Below, piece by piece: positions 33,601-40,795 of a DNA stretch of 64,000 nucleotides (its first letter is position 1; each line of letters begins with the position of its first letter). The position numbers and the translations under genes are program-made. This stretch comes from Amycolatopsis eburnea. GTDB lineage: Bacteria; Actinomycetota; Actinomycetes; Mycobacteriales; Pseudonocardiaceae. The notes beneath the pieces are model-generated. The model saw only the letters and a list, made by a program, of their open reading frames with translations. It did no database searches and was not told where the DNA came from. Location of the stretch: NCBI RefSeq assembly GCF_003937945.1, contig NZ_RSEC01000059.1, forward strand, positions 603,422 through 667,421. The letters are read 5' to 3'.

Positions 33601-34485
33601 GACGACGGCTTCGCGCCGGACACCCACCACGGCGACCCGCACGACGTCGACGTGGACAGCGCGCGTCACCGCGGGCAGCGGCCGTACGACCCGGCCGAGC
33701 GGGAGCAGGACATGCGGGATCTGCGTCGGGAGAACCGGGATCTGCGCGAGGAAGGTCTCGACTCGGTCCGGCACCACGACGGCCGGAACGTCAACCCGAC
33801 CACGGACGACCTGCGCCGGCCGCACGACCGCGCGCTGACCACCTCCAGGTACCGCAGCCTCGAGGGCGAGGCGGAGAGCATCCACAGCTTCAGCGGGAAG
33901 ACCCACGACTGGGCGCCGGCGAGCGAAGGCCCGAGCTACCCGAAGCACGAGCGCCTCTTCGAAACGAAGGAAGCTGGTGCCTACCGGCCGGAGCTCGGCC
34001 GACCGGATCCCGAGGTCAAGTTCGGCCGGACGCACGACTCCGAACCCAAGCTCATGGAAGAGCTGGTCCGCCGTGACTTCGCCGAGCGGTCCGGGCTGCC
34101 CCGGGGTGAGGTCGACGAGATCGTCAGGAAGCAGATCGAGAAGCTGCGGCGGGAAGAAGCGACCGGGTCCCGGGCCTACGACAACGGCCTCAAGGGGGAG
34201 ACCGCTCGCGCGCGGGACCGGATGGACGGCGCGCTCGACGAAATCAACCGACGTGGAGCCGAGCGGGCGAGTGAGCGCGGCGAAACCTACGAACCGATCA
34301 CGCGCGAGGGCATGGACGGCGATCTGCGCATGGTCGTGGACCTGCCTTCGGCCAAACGCGACAACATCCCGGTGGACTACCAGATTTGCGATTCGTGTCA
34401 GGATGTCATCATGCAGTTCGAGAAACTTTTCCCGAACGTGCGCGTCGAAGTCGTCAACATCAAGGGTGAGGAGCTGATCTGGTGA
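30694..34485 (+). CDS. T7SS polymorphic toxin with deaminase-like C-terminal domain
   Basis: 1263 residues from GTG 30694 (GTGA overlap). The helical N-terminus (about 1-170) resembles PPE/LXG-like T7SS substrate heads. Hydrophobic helices (about 185-330), Pro/Glu/Arg repeats (about 389-485) and a His/Asp/Pro repeat array built on HERGRHGDDPPPDPA (about 712-815) follow. A pretoxin module (about 857-960) contains PIRLIGCDASSNAFAHGLA and then EVLAPTKAAW. The C-terminal toxin region has THDSEPKLMEEL (Asp1115, Glu1117) and ICDSCQDVIMQFEKLFPNV (Cys1232, Cys1235), the zinc-site pattern of cytidine-deaminase-fold toxins. The immunity gene follows with a 4-bp overlap. The nucleic-acid or nucleotide target is unknown. 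Confidence 0.78.
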   Translation: MTDLLEPDGDLWRWVVLNGGRPKDSLWPPDSETDAHNLAQAWTDAAKALRDAVQHADQAAADLRTTWTDAAGFEMYYAVHSLNHGGTGESGLADLATAMDGLAALSQDYANKVSSAKFLIRAYIAQNESLFARCTSLAAQLVFVINVAGQVAKIQTDLADKFGKPPEPEKPKKPHGFWGNVGEFFAGIGEGAKEMVVGFGALAGYADGHWSWSTAGQAWGGLGKFALAAATYSVPGMSSLDQTFGLPGFERGEMGRTLVDAGKSLVAWDEWSDDPARAGGKATFNIVSSVLGTKGAGAAMRGAGAAAAGSRVGAVAAAGRAVEATGSAITKIPTATEVAGKVVRKIPGVEGALSRVGLGRGGPHVEEPAPRREAGAGERPPEDPPGGPPPEKVPSRPSEQGSPGERRPERPVEHGPSRPAEGTPEHAPSRPAERAPSERAPEHEPTRPTERAPSERAPDRPAEHGSTRPAEHVSSERAPEPAPRPGSVGEALGGERPHTGVEPGRGEAPASGTGEHSRHQEAEHAGTPAPDTVPWRDAKAVLDPSTHQAHLTGALAPERETHATTGVDRDHFLEQERWAAAAASPEPKTLPQKVAFAFLQGIGLTHTGLDMAAGHRFTPTGGPADVPPPKDHKPKKHEEAPAEPAPESTPDPLKPGDPGLPPKFGENAVAQVDLEAMKVDRIDPPTHPEPIPAGAPPRPSGDIDKAINPAATHEPGPHLDDPPRPTAIREHGGHPDDPPNHARGPHPDDPPPDSVRERGRHAGDPPPNPAHERGRHGDDPPPDPAHERGPHSDDPPPDPGHGEHEHGPHPDDPPPPDTVNARHAETTPSGSSYHAADPGLGDLPHRVPPDPHGRHTVDVHVTPDGRARVGDHHYTPKEFAGLLRRNADYDGGPIRLIGCDASSNAFAHGLARELDTEVLAPTKAAWTDSRGRVFSSDFEVGPDGRLRPRIPPDGEWHTHHPDGSTHRAGDDGFAPDTHHGDPHDVDVDSARHRGQRPYDPAEREQDMRDLRRENRDLREEGLDSVRHHDGRNVNPTTDDLRRPHDRALTTSRYRSLEGEAESIHSFSGKTHDWAPASEGPSYPKHERLFETKEAGAYRPELGRPDPEVKFGRTHDSEPKLMEELVRRDFAERSGLPRGEVDEIVRKQIEKLRREEATGSRAYDNGLKGETARARDRMDGALDEINRRGAERASERGETYEPITREGMDGDLRMVVDLPSAKRDNIPVDYQICDSCQDVIMQFEKLFPNVRVEVVNIKGEELIW

Positions 34486-35036
34486 CCGTGCCGAACGCCG
34501 GTGCCGCGGAACGGATCCGCGAAATCTTCGCCACGGCGGTGTCGGACGGGCTCCGCGCGGATTCGGTGCGTGGTGCGTCCGACGGCGAAATCGACGCTTG
34601 GGCCACCGGGCAGGGCTCGCGCACCGTTCCGGAGGCTGTTCGCGAAGTCTTCCGGCTGCTCGGCAACGACCACGGCCTGTGGCTGGCCGGGAGTTCGCTC
34701 GGGGTCCACGCGGTGGGGCGTGACGCGAAGAACCACCTGCTGGCCACCCTGCCGGCCCTCGATGACCCGTTGGCAGATCCCGAAGGCGCGCTCGTGCTGG
34801 TCGAGCACCAGTCCTACACCTTCCACGTCGTCGACGGTGCGGAAATCGAGCTGCCGGACCCGCCTGTCTGGCTCATCACCGAAGGCGAAGAAGCGGCAAA
34901 ACAGTGGGACAGCGTTTCTTTCTGGTTCCGCACCATCACGCCGGACATCGCCCGCTACCGGGAACGGCTGGAAGTGATGCGGGAACTCGGCCGCCGCCGG
35001 ATCCCGGATTGGGCGCAGTACATCGAACCCCGTTGA
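34482..35036 (+). CDS. SUKH/SMI1-KNR4 family immunity protein candidate
   Basis: 184 residues from GTG 34482, overlapping the toxin stop as GTGA. GASDGEIDAWATGQGSRTVP, then a helix to VFRLLGNDHGLWLAG, and the later LVLVEHQSYTFHVVDG fit the SUKH fold, the commonest immunity superfamily in bacterial toxin loci. It would be cytoplasmic and bind the toxin domain encoded just upstream. Local GC is somewhat lower than in the flanking genes, as often seen in exchangeable toxin tips and immunity genes. It ends 13 bp before the convergent kinase gene. Confidence 0.7.
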   Translation: MTVPNAGAAERIREIFATAVSDGLRADSVRGASDGEIDAWATGQGSRTVPEAVREVFRLLGNDHGLWLAGSSLGVHAVGRDAKNHLLATLPALDDPLADPEGALVLVEHQSYTFHVVDGAEIELPDPPVWLITEGEEAAKQWDSVSFWFRTITPDIARYRERLEVMRELGRRRIPDWAQYIEPR

Positions 35037-35049
35037 GCGGCCGTCGCGG

Positions 35050-36300
35050 TCAGGAGGTGCTCAGCGGGAACCGCAGTTCGAAGATCGCGCCGCCCTCGTC
35101 GGCGTTGTAGACCGACAGCGTTCCGCCGTGGGCCTCCGCCACCCAGCGCACGATCGACAGGCCCAGCCCCGATGATCCGCCCGTGCTCGCGAAGCGGTCG
35201 AACGCGTCCTCGGTCAGCGTCGTGTCGATGCCCGGGCCGTGGTCGGCGACCGTCACCGTGCCGCCCGCCACCATCACGTGCACGATCGCCGGGGCGCCCG
35301 GCTGGCGGCCGTACCGCAGGGCGTTGTTCAGCAGGTTTCCGACGGCTCGCTGGACCAGCGCCGGGTCGGCGTTCACCTTCGTCGGGGCCGTTGTCACCGT
35401 GACCTGGGCGCCGTCCGGTTCGGTGTCCTCGACCACGCCCGCCACGAGCTGGTCGAGCCACACCGGCTGGATGCTCAGCTGCTCGACACCGGCCGCGAGG
35501 CGGGCGCGGACCAGGAGGTCGTCGATGATGCCGCCCATGCGCGCCGCGAGGCGGACCGTGCGGGGCAGCAGGTCCGTGCGCTGGGCCGGGTCGAGCATCG
35601 CCGTCTCGGCCAGCGCGCGCAGTGCCGCCACCGGGGTGCGCAGGTCGTGCGCGGTCTCGGCGAGGAGGACTTCCTGCTGCTGCAACGCCGACGCCGCCGG
35701 GCGGATCGAGCGGCCGGACAGCACGTGCGCCGCGAACCCGAGCGCCGTGACCAGCAGCGCGCAGCTGCCGATCACCAGCAGCATGTAACGCGTGTGCTCG
35801 GCCGACACCGCCGCCGTGTCCTCGACCGCGATCACCGCGGCGAAGGGCTTGCCCGTCCGGCTGAGCAGCGGCTCCGCGCGGACCTGGACCAGCTCACCGC
35901 CCGAGCCGCGCTGGTAGCCCGTCACCACCGTGCCGCCGCGCACCGCGTCGGTGGCCAGCCCGTCGAGCACCTGGGCGTCGACCGGCACGCACGTCCGCCG
36001 CGACAGGTGCGGCTGGAACCCGGCCGCGCCGCCGGGCAGGATCGCGAACTGCGGGCACTGCTCGTTCAGCACGTCGGTGTTGACCAGGGAGAGGTCGATC
36101 GCGGCGTCGTAGCCGACCAGCCTGCTCACCGACGACGTGACGCGCAGCAGGTCGGCGTTGATCCGCTCGGTGCCCTGGTCGGCGTCTTCGCTGATCATGA
36201 ACCAGGCGAACGCGATCAGGCCGAGGGCGTTGACCGCGGTGAACAGCGCCGTCAGCGCCCAGCGCAGCCGCCGGAGCCGTTCGGCCGACGAGCCGTTCAC
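35050..36300 (-). CDS. sensor histidine kinase, EnvZ/OmpR class
   Basis: 416 residues from GTG 36300, overlapping the regulator stop as GTGA. One membrane segment is at about 13-36 and a second at about 172-193, enclosing a periplasmic-side domain with two cysteines (ECPQ-type QCPQF and RRTCV). His218 lies in AETAHDLRTPVAAL. The ATPase domain has NLLNNALRYG (N box), DHGPGID and GLGLSIVRWVAEAHGG. It is the cognate kinase of the regulator at 36297; no separate HAMP motif is convincing beyond a short SGRSIRPAA linker. Confidence 0.92.
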   Translation of the reverse strand: MNGSSAERLRRLRWALTALFTAVNALGLIAFAWFMISEDADQGTERINADLLRVTSSVSRLVGYDAAIDLSLVNTDVLNEQCPQFAILPGGAAGFQPHLSRRTCVPVDAQVLDGLATDAVRGGTVVTGYQRGSGGELVQVRAEPLLSRTGKPFAAVIAVEDTAAVSAEHTRYMLLVIGSCALLVTALGFAAHVLSGRSIRPAASALQQQEVLLAETAHDLRTPVAALRALAETAMLDPAQRTDLLPRTVRLAARMGGIIDDLLVRARLAAGVEQLSIQPVWLDQLVAGVVEDTEPDGAQVTVTTAPTKVNADPALVQRAVGNLLNNALRYGRQPGAPAIVHVMVAGGTVTVADHGPGIDTTLTEDAFDRFASTGGSSGLGLSIVRWVAEAHGGTLSVYNADEGGAIFELRFPLSTS

Positions 36301-36962
36301 CCGGCACCGAGCCGGTAACCCAGGCCGCGCACGGCGTGGATCAGCTCCGGTTCCCGCAGCTTGCGGCGCAACCGCCGGATCGTCACGTCGACCACGTTGG
36401 ACATCGGGTCGGTCGTGCTGTCCCAGCAGTGCTCCAGCAGGTCGGCCCGCTGCACCGGGTCGCCGCCGCGGACCAGGAGGTACTCCAGCACCGCGTACTC
36501 CTTGTTCGACAACGTGAGCAGGACGCCGGCCCGGCGCACCTCGCGGCGCGCGCAGTCCATCACCAGGTCGTCGTGCCGCAGCACGGACGGCCGGTCGAGC
36601 CCGGCGCTGCGGCAGAGGTTGAGCACGCGCTCGGTCAGCTCGGCCACGGCGAACGGCTTGACGAGGTAGTCGTCGCCGCCGTGCTCGAAACCGGCGACCC
36701 GGTCGGCCAGCGCGTCGCGCGCGGTCAGGAACAGCACCGGCGTCCGCCAGCCTTCGAGGCGCCGCGCGTGGACGTACCCGATCGCGTCGCCGTCGGGCAG
36801 CATCCGGTCGAACACGACGCAGTCGTGCCGTCGCGCGCGCAGGGCCTGGTCGGCGGTCGCGAGATCGCCCGCGACCTCGATGTCGAGGCCCGCGGCGCCG
36901 AGCCGCGCGGCCACCGCGACCCGCAGGTTTTCGTCGTCCTCGACGACCAGCACGCTTGTCAT
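36297..36962 (-). CDS. OmpR-family response regulator
   Basis: 221 residues from ATG 36962, with GAGGT upstream. The receiver domain has the acidic pair EDDE, phospho-acceptor Asp52 in CVVFDRMLP, Thr in FLTARD and Lys in YLVKPF. The winged-helix output domain ends DVTIRRLRRKLREPELIHAV. It is cotranscribed with the kinase at 35050. It closely resembles the orphan regulator at 39374, an apparent duplication. It may bind the TTTCAT direct repeats at 6810 and 40042. Confidence 0.92.
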   Translation of the reverse strand: MTSVLVVEDDENLRVAVAARLGAAGLDIEVAGDLATADQALRARRHDCVVFDRMLPDGDAIGYVHARRLEGWRTPVLFLTARDALADRVAGFEHGGDDYLVKPFAVAELTERVLNLCRSAGLDRPSVLRHDDLVMDCARREVRRAGVLLTLSNKEYAVLEYLLVRGGDPVQRADLLEHCWDSTTDPMSNVVDVTIRRLRRKLREPELIHAVRGLGYRLGAG

Positions 36963-36995
36963 CGAAACCTCAGGTGCCCGGGGGAGAGTGGCCAC

Positions 36996-37718
36996 ATGCC
37001 CGAGCACGTTAACGCGTCGGCGGGCGAAGACCAGCGGTTCCGCGGGATCTGGCATGAACCGGCCGCGGCGAAACGAGGGGATGGCGCGATGGACCAGGCA
37101 AGCGGGCTCAGTCTCGTCGAGGGGACCGGACCGGACACGGCGGTCGGCGAGGTCCTGATCATGAGTGCCGACATTAGTGCGGCCGCCGTCGGCGAGTTCC
37201 GCCGGATCGCGCACGCGAACCTGCGGGCGGGGGTGCCCTGCCGGGCGCTGTTCCCCGATTCGGCCCGGCTTTCGGGCGCCGCGCGGGCCCTGGCACTCGC
37301 CGGGGCGCGGGTGCGCACCGACACCGAGGTGCCGATGGAGGCGCTGGTGCTCGACCGCCGGTCGGTCGTGCTGCCCGCTGAGCGGCCTGGTGCCAGCTTG
37401 GTGTCGTTCCGGCTGCCCGGGATGGTCACCGCGACGGCCGGGCTGTTCGAGCGGGCCTGGCGGACGGCGGTGCCGCTCGGGCCGTCGGACCTGCCCGAGT
37501 CCGGCGAGGACGAGATGCTGACCGCGCGCGAACGGGACCTGCTGGTGCTGCTCTGCTCCGGCAGCACCGACGAGTCGGCGGCGGTCCAGCTGGGCATCTC
37601 GGTCCGCACGGTCGGGCGGATGGTCGCCGACATCATGAACCGGCTCGGCGCGCGCAGCCGGTTCCAGGCCGGGGCCAAGGCTGTCGACCGTGGCTGGCTG
37701 CTGGCCGAGGCGGGCTGA
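36996..37718 (+). CDS. LuxR-type HTH regulator with unknown N-terminal domain
   Basis: 240 residues from ATG 36996, with GGGGGAGA 8 bases upstream; ATG 37089 with GAGGGG is a fair alternative (209 residues). The N-terminal 160 residues are not a receiver domain; ANLRAGVPCRALFPDSARLS and VLDRRSVVLPAERPGAS resemble the phospholipase-D-like sensing half of TrmB-type regulators. The C-terminal LuxR helix-turn-helix has TARERDLLVLLCSGSTDESA and GISVRTVGRMVADIMNRLGA. It is 33 bp from the divergent regulator gene and overlaps the AAA+ gene by one base, so it may control the ESX genes. Confidence 0.8.
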   Translation: MPEHVNASAGEDQRFRGIWHEPAAAKRGDGAMDQASGLSLVEGTGPDTAVGEVLIMSADISAAAVGEFRRIAHANLRAGVPCRALFPDSARLSGAARALALAGARVRTDTEVPMEALVLDRRSVVLPAERPGASLVSFRLPGMVTATAGLFERAWRTAVPLGPSDLPESGEDEMLTARERDLLVLLCSGSTDESAAVQLGISVRTVGRMVADIMNRLGARSRFQAGAKAVDRGWLLAEAG

Positions 37719-39364
37719 TGACCGGCCGCACCCTGGAGGTCGCGGCGCGCCCCGGCGCGTACGCGACGATCGGCGAAGCGCTGGCCGACGCCGGCGACGA
37801 CGCCCTGATCACCGTTGCCGCCGGTACCTACCGCGAAGTGTTCGAACTGGCCGGCCGCCGCGTGACGCTGGTGGCCGCGGACGGCGCGGCCGTGGTCGTC
37901 GACGGCGGCGGTGCCGACCGGCCGGTCTTCGCCCTCCGCGGCGGATCCTTCGCGCTGCGCGGGATCGAGGTGCGCGCGGGGGACGCGGGCGCGATCTCCG
38001 CCGACGACGTCGAGCTCACCGTGCGGCAGTGCGTCTTCGCCGGCGGACGCGGCCCGGCGCTGCGGATCCGGGGGACCGCGGGGTTCGAGGTGACCGGGTG
38101 CGCCGTCGCGGGCGGGGAACAGGGCATCGTCGTCGAAGGCGGTTCCGGCACGCTCGCCGACACCACGGTCGAGGACGTCACCGGCGACGGCGTCATCGTC
38201 GCGATGGGCGCCGACCCGGTCATCCGCAACTGCGCGGTGACCGGGTGCGGGCTGCGCGGGGTGTACGTCTACCAGTACGCCCGCCCGGTGGTCGAACGCT
38301 GCGAGATCGCCCGGACCGGCCGGGAGGGCATCGCGGTGGCGCACCACGGCGCGCCCGAGCTGTCCGGCTGCACGGTCCGCGACGCGCGGGGCGCCGGGAT
38401 CGCGTTCGCCGCGGGCTGCGGCGGCCGGGTGTCCGGGTGCCGCGTGGAAAACACCGCGGAGCCCGGCATCGTGGTGGCGCCCGGTGCGACGACGACCGTG
38501 GCCGCGGCGGCCGACCCGGCCGGCCCCGGCGGCCTCGGCAGCCAGGAGCTGGACGACCTGCTGGCCGAGCTGGACGCGATGGTCGGCCTGCCCGGCGTGA
38601 AGGCCGAAGTGCGGGCGCTGGTCGACGAGCTGCAGGTCAACGAGTGGCGCCGCCGGGCCGGGCTGCCGGTCGGCCCGACCGGGCACCACCTCGTGTTCGC
38701 CGGCGCGCCCGGCACCGGGAAGACGACGGTCGCGCGGATCTACGGGAAGCTGCTGAAGGCGCTGGGTGTGCTGCCGCGCGGGCAGTTCCGCGAGGTGTCG
38801 CGGCGCGACCTCGTCGGCCAGTACATCGGGCACACGGCGGAGAAGACCGCGGTCGTGGTCGAGGAGTCGCTGGGCGGCGTGCTGTTCATCGACGAGGCCT
38901 ACATGCTGTCGCGCTCGGCGTCGGCGGGTGGCGACTTCGGCCAGGAAGCCATCGACATGCTCGTCAAGCTGATGGAGGACCGCCGCGACGACGTGGCGGT
39001 GATCGTGGCCGGCTACACCGCCGAGATGGCCGAGTTCATGTCGGCCAACCCCGGTCTCGCGTCCCGCTTCGGCAAGACGATCGAGTTCGCCGACTACACG
39101 CCCGGCGAGCTGCTCGGCATCGTCGGCCGGATGGTCTCGGCGGGGGACTACGAGCTGGACCCGGCCGCGCACCCGGTGCTGACCGACTTCTTCGCGGGCG
39201 CGGCCGCCGAACCGAACTTCGGCAACGCGCGGGACGCGCGGCGGCTGTTCGAGGGCATGCGCAAGGCGCAGTCCCAGCGGCTGCGGCGGCTGGGCCGGAT
39301 CCCGGACGTGCGCGAACTGCGCGAGCTGCTCGCCGACGACGTGGTGGTCGCCGCCGCACGCTAA
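37718..39364 (+). CDS. beta-helix/AAA+ ATPase fusion, EccA-like
   Basis: 548 residues from ATG 37718 (TGATG overlap). Residues about 20-260 are right-handed parallel beta-helix repeats, each with turns such as GFEVTGCAVAGGEQGIVVEG. Residues about 280-540 are a CbxX/EccA-type AAA+ module: Walker A FAGAPGTGKTT near 328, Walker B GGVLFIDEAYMLS near 386, VIVAGYTAEM as sensor 1 and FGNARDARRLFEG as lid. In EccA the ATPase follows a TPR domain and releases substrates from chaperones; here the TPR part is replaced by a beta helix. It is the only EccA-like gene in the locus. Confidence 0.9.
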   Translation: MTGRTLEVAARPGAYATIGEALADAGDDALITVAAGTYREVFELAGRRVTLVAADGAAVVVDGGGADRPVFALRGGSFALRGIEVRAGDAGAISADDVELTVRQCVFAGGRGPALRIRGTAGFEVTGCAVAGGEQGIVVEGGSGTLADTTVEDVTGDGVIVAMGADPVIRNCAVTGCGLRGVYVYQYARPVVERCEIARTGREGIAVAHHGAPELSGCTVRDARGAGIAFAAGCGGRVSGCRVENTAEPGIVVAPGATTTVAAAADPAGPGGLGSQELDDLLAELDAMVGLPGVKAEVRALVDELQVNEWRRRAGLPVGPTGHHLVFAGAPGTGKTTVARIYGKLLKALGVLPRGQFREVSRRDLVGQYIGHTAEKTAVVVEESLGGVLFIDEAYMLSRSASAGGDFGQEAIDMLVKLMEDRRDDVAVIVAGYTAEMAEFMSANPGLASRFGKTIEFADYTPGELLGIVGRMVSAGDYELDPAAHPVLTDFFAGAAAEPNFGNARDARRLFEGMRKAQSQRLRRLGRIPDVRELRELLADDVVVAAAR

Positions 39365-39373
39365 CGTGCGGGG

Positions 39374-40030
39374 GTGCGGGTGCTGGTGACCGAGGACGAC
39401 GAAAATCTGCGGGTGGCGCTCGACGCCGCCCTCCGCGCCGCCGGGTTCGCGGTCGACGCGGTGGCCGACCTGCCGGCCGCCGACGAAGCGCTGTTCGTGA
39501 ACCCGTACGACTGCGCGGTGTTCGACCGCATGCTGCCGTCGGGGGACGCGCTGCGGTACGTGAGCGAGCGGCGCCGCGCGGACTGGCCGATGCCGGTGCT
39601 GTTCCTGACCGCGCGCGACAGCGTCGCCGACCGCATCGACGGCCTGCGCTTCGGCGACGACTACCTCGTCAAGCCGTTCGCCATGCCCGAACTGGTGGCG
39701 CGGGTCCGCCGGCTGTGCCGCCGCGACCTCACCAGCCGGCCGGACGTGCTGCGCTGCGCCGACGTCGAGCTGGACAACGGCAAGCACCAGGTGACGCGCG
39801 CCGGCGTGCTGCTCACGTTGACACGCAAGGAATACCTCGTGCTGGAACGCTTGATGACCGCGGGCGGGCGGCCGGTGTCGCGCGCCGCGCTGCTGGGGTA
39901 CGCGTGGGACGAGGCGGCGGACCCGGGGTCGAACGTGCTGGAGGTGGTGATCGGCCGCTTGCGGCGCAAGCTGCGCGAGCCGGTGCTGATCCACACCGTG
40001 CGAGGTGTCGGCTATCGCATGACCGGGTGA
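39374..40030 (+). CDS. orphan OmpR-family response regulator
   Basis: 218 residues from GTG 39374. The receiver has EDDE, Asp51 in CAVFDRMLPSGDAL, and DDYLVKPFAMPEL; the output domain ends EVVIGRLRRKLREPVLIHTV. It shares the distinctive FDRMLP and RRLRRKLREP-type segments with the regulator at 36297. No kinase is beside it; the kinase at 35050 may serve both. It ends 12 bp before the TTTCAT direct repeat at 40042, which controls the next gene, so it may act on its own neighbour. Confidence 0.9.
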   Translation: MRVLVTEDDENLRVALDAALRAAGFAVDAVADLPAADEALFVNPYDCAVFDRMLPSGDALRYVSERRRADWPMPVLFLTARDSVADRIDGLRFGDDYLVKPFAMPELVARVRRLCRRDLTSRPDVLRCADVELDNGKHQVTRAGVLLTLTRKEYLVLERLMTAGGRPVSRAALLGYAWDEAADPGSNVLEVVIGRLRRKLREPVLIHTVRGVGYRMTG

Positions 40031-40041
40031 ACGGTCCGCCG

Positions 40042-40074
40042 TTTCATCGGAATTTCATGATCGCTTGGCAGCAT
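40042..40074 (+). promoter_or_regulatory. OmpR-type direct repeat before the PE-PPE-like hydrolase
   Basis: TTTCAT at 40042-40047 and 40053-40058 (11-bp period), followed by CAGCAT at 40069-40074 in the -10 position. The stretch TTTCATCGGAATTTCATGAT differs in one base from the copy at 6810-6829, and the distance to the -10 position is the same (16 bp). Confidence 0.6.
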
Positions 40075-40121
40075 CCCCCGCGTCGGGGTCATCCGGACCC
40101 CGGCACCGCAAGGGGGTTGAA

Positions 40122-40769
40122 GTGAAGAAGATTTCGATTCTGCTGACGGGCATTCTCGCGTCCGCCGGGCTGGGCCTGCTTTCCCCGCCCGCGCAGGCCG
40201 CGTCGTGCGACGGCACTTACACGATCGTGGTCGGTGGAACGGGGGACAACGATTCCAACGCCCCTTACTGGCAGGGCACCATCAGCCAGCGCGTCGGGTA
40301 CCCGGCCCAGCCGATCGGCTACAACGCCCGCCAGGGCGTCAACGAGCTGAACCGGCTGATCCGCGACCAGCGCACCGCGTGCGGGGGCCAGCACGTCAAG
40401 GCGGTCGGGTTCTCGCTCGGCGCCGCGGTGGTGCACACGTGGGTGACCGAGAACTGGCAGACCATCGACAACGTCAACGCCGTGCTCATCGCCGACCCGA
40501 AGCGCGCGCCCGGCCCGGGCAACGCCGGGGCGGCGGGCCACCCGCTGATCGCCCCGATCGCCGGTGCGCCGCTCGCCGGGGTGGACAACTTCTTCGGGAA
40601 CATCCCGACGCTGACGTTGTGCACCGACGACATCATCTGCGACATCAACGCGGCTTCGGGCCTGCCCGGCTACCTGTGGCAAGGCAAGCACGGCAACTAC
40701 AACTTCAACGTGGACGTCTATTCCGACGACGCCGCCGGCCAGTGGTACAACGGCGTCTACTACCCCTGA
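40122..40769 (+). CDS. secreted PE-PPE/cutinase-like serine hydrolase
   Basis: 215 residues from GTG 40122, with AAGGGGG upstream. The signal peptide spans about 1-26 with AQA cleavage. The mature domain has the nucleophile elbow GFSLGAA (Ser98), ADPKRAPGPG and a late HGNYNFNVD that may carry the catalytic His, the pattern of PE-PPE-domain hydrolases related to cutinases. Cysteines at ASCDG, TACGG, TLCTDD and IICD may pair. The substrate is probably an ester or lipid at the cell surface. The OmpR-type repeat upstream ties it to the ESX regulators. Confidence 0.8.
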   Translation: MKKISILLTGILASAGLGLLSPPAQAASCDGTYTIVVGGTGDNDSNAPYWQGTISQRVGYPAQPIGYNARQGVNELNRLIRDQRTACGGQHVKAVGFSLGAAVVHTWVTENWQTIDNVNAVLIADPKRAPGPGNAGAAGHPLIAPIAGAPLAGVDNFFGNIPTLTLCTDDIICDINAASGLPGYLWQGKHGNYNFNVDVYSDDAAGQWYNGVYYP

Positions 40770-40783
40770 TCCACGACGAGTCC

Positions 40784-40789
40784 TAGGGT
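40784..40789 (+). promoter_or_regulatory. -10 box of a leaderless kinase gene
   Basis: TAGGGT at 40784-40789 ends 6 bases before GTG 40796, so transcription would start at the start codon. No ribosome-site sequence fits between them. Confidence 0.45.
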
Positions 40790-40795
40790 GAAACG

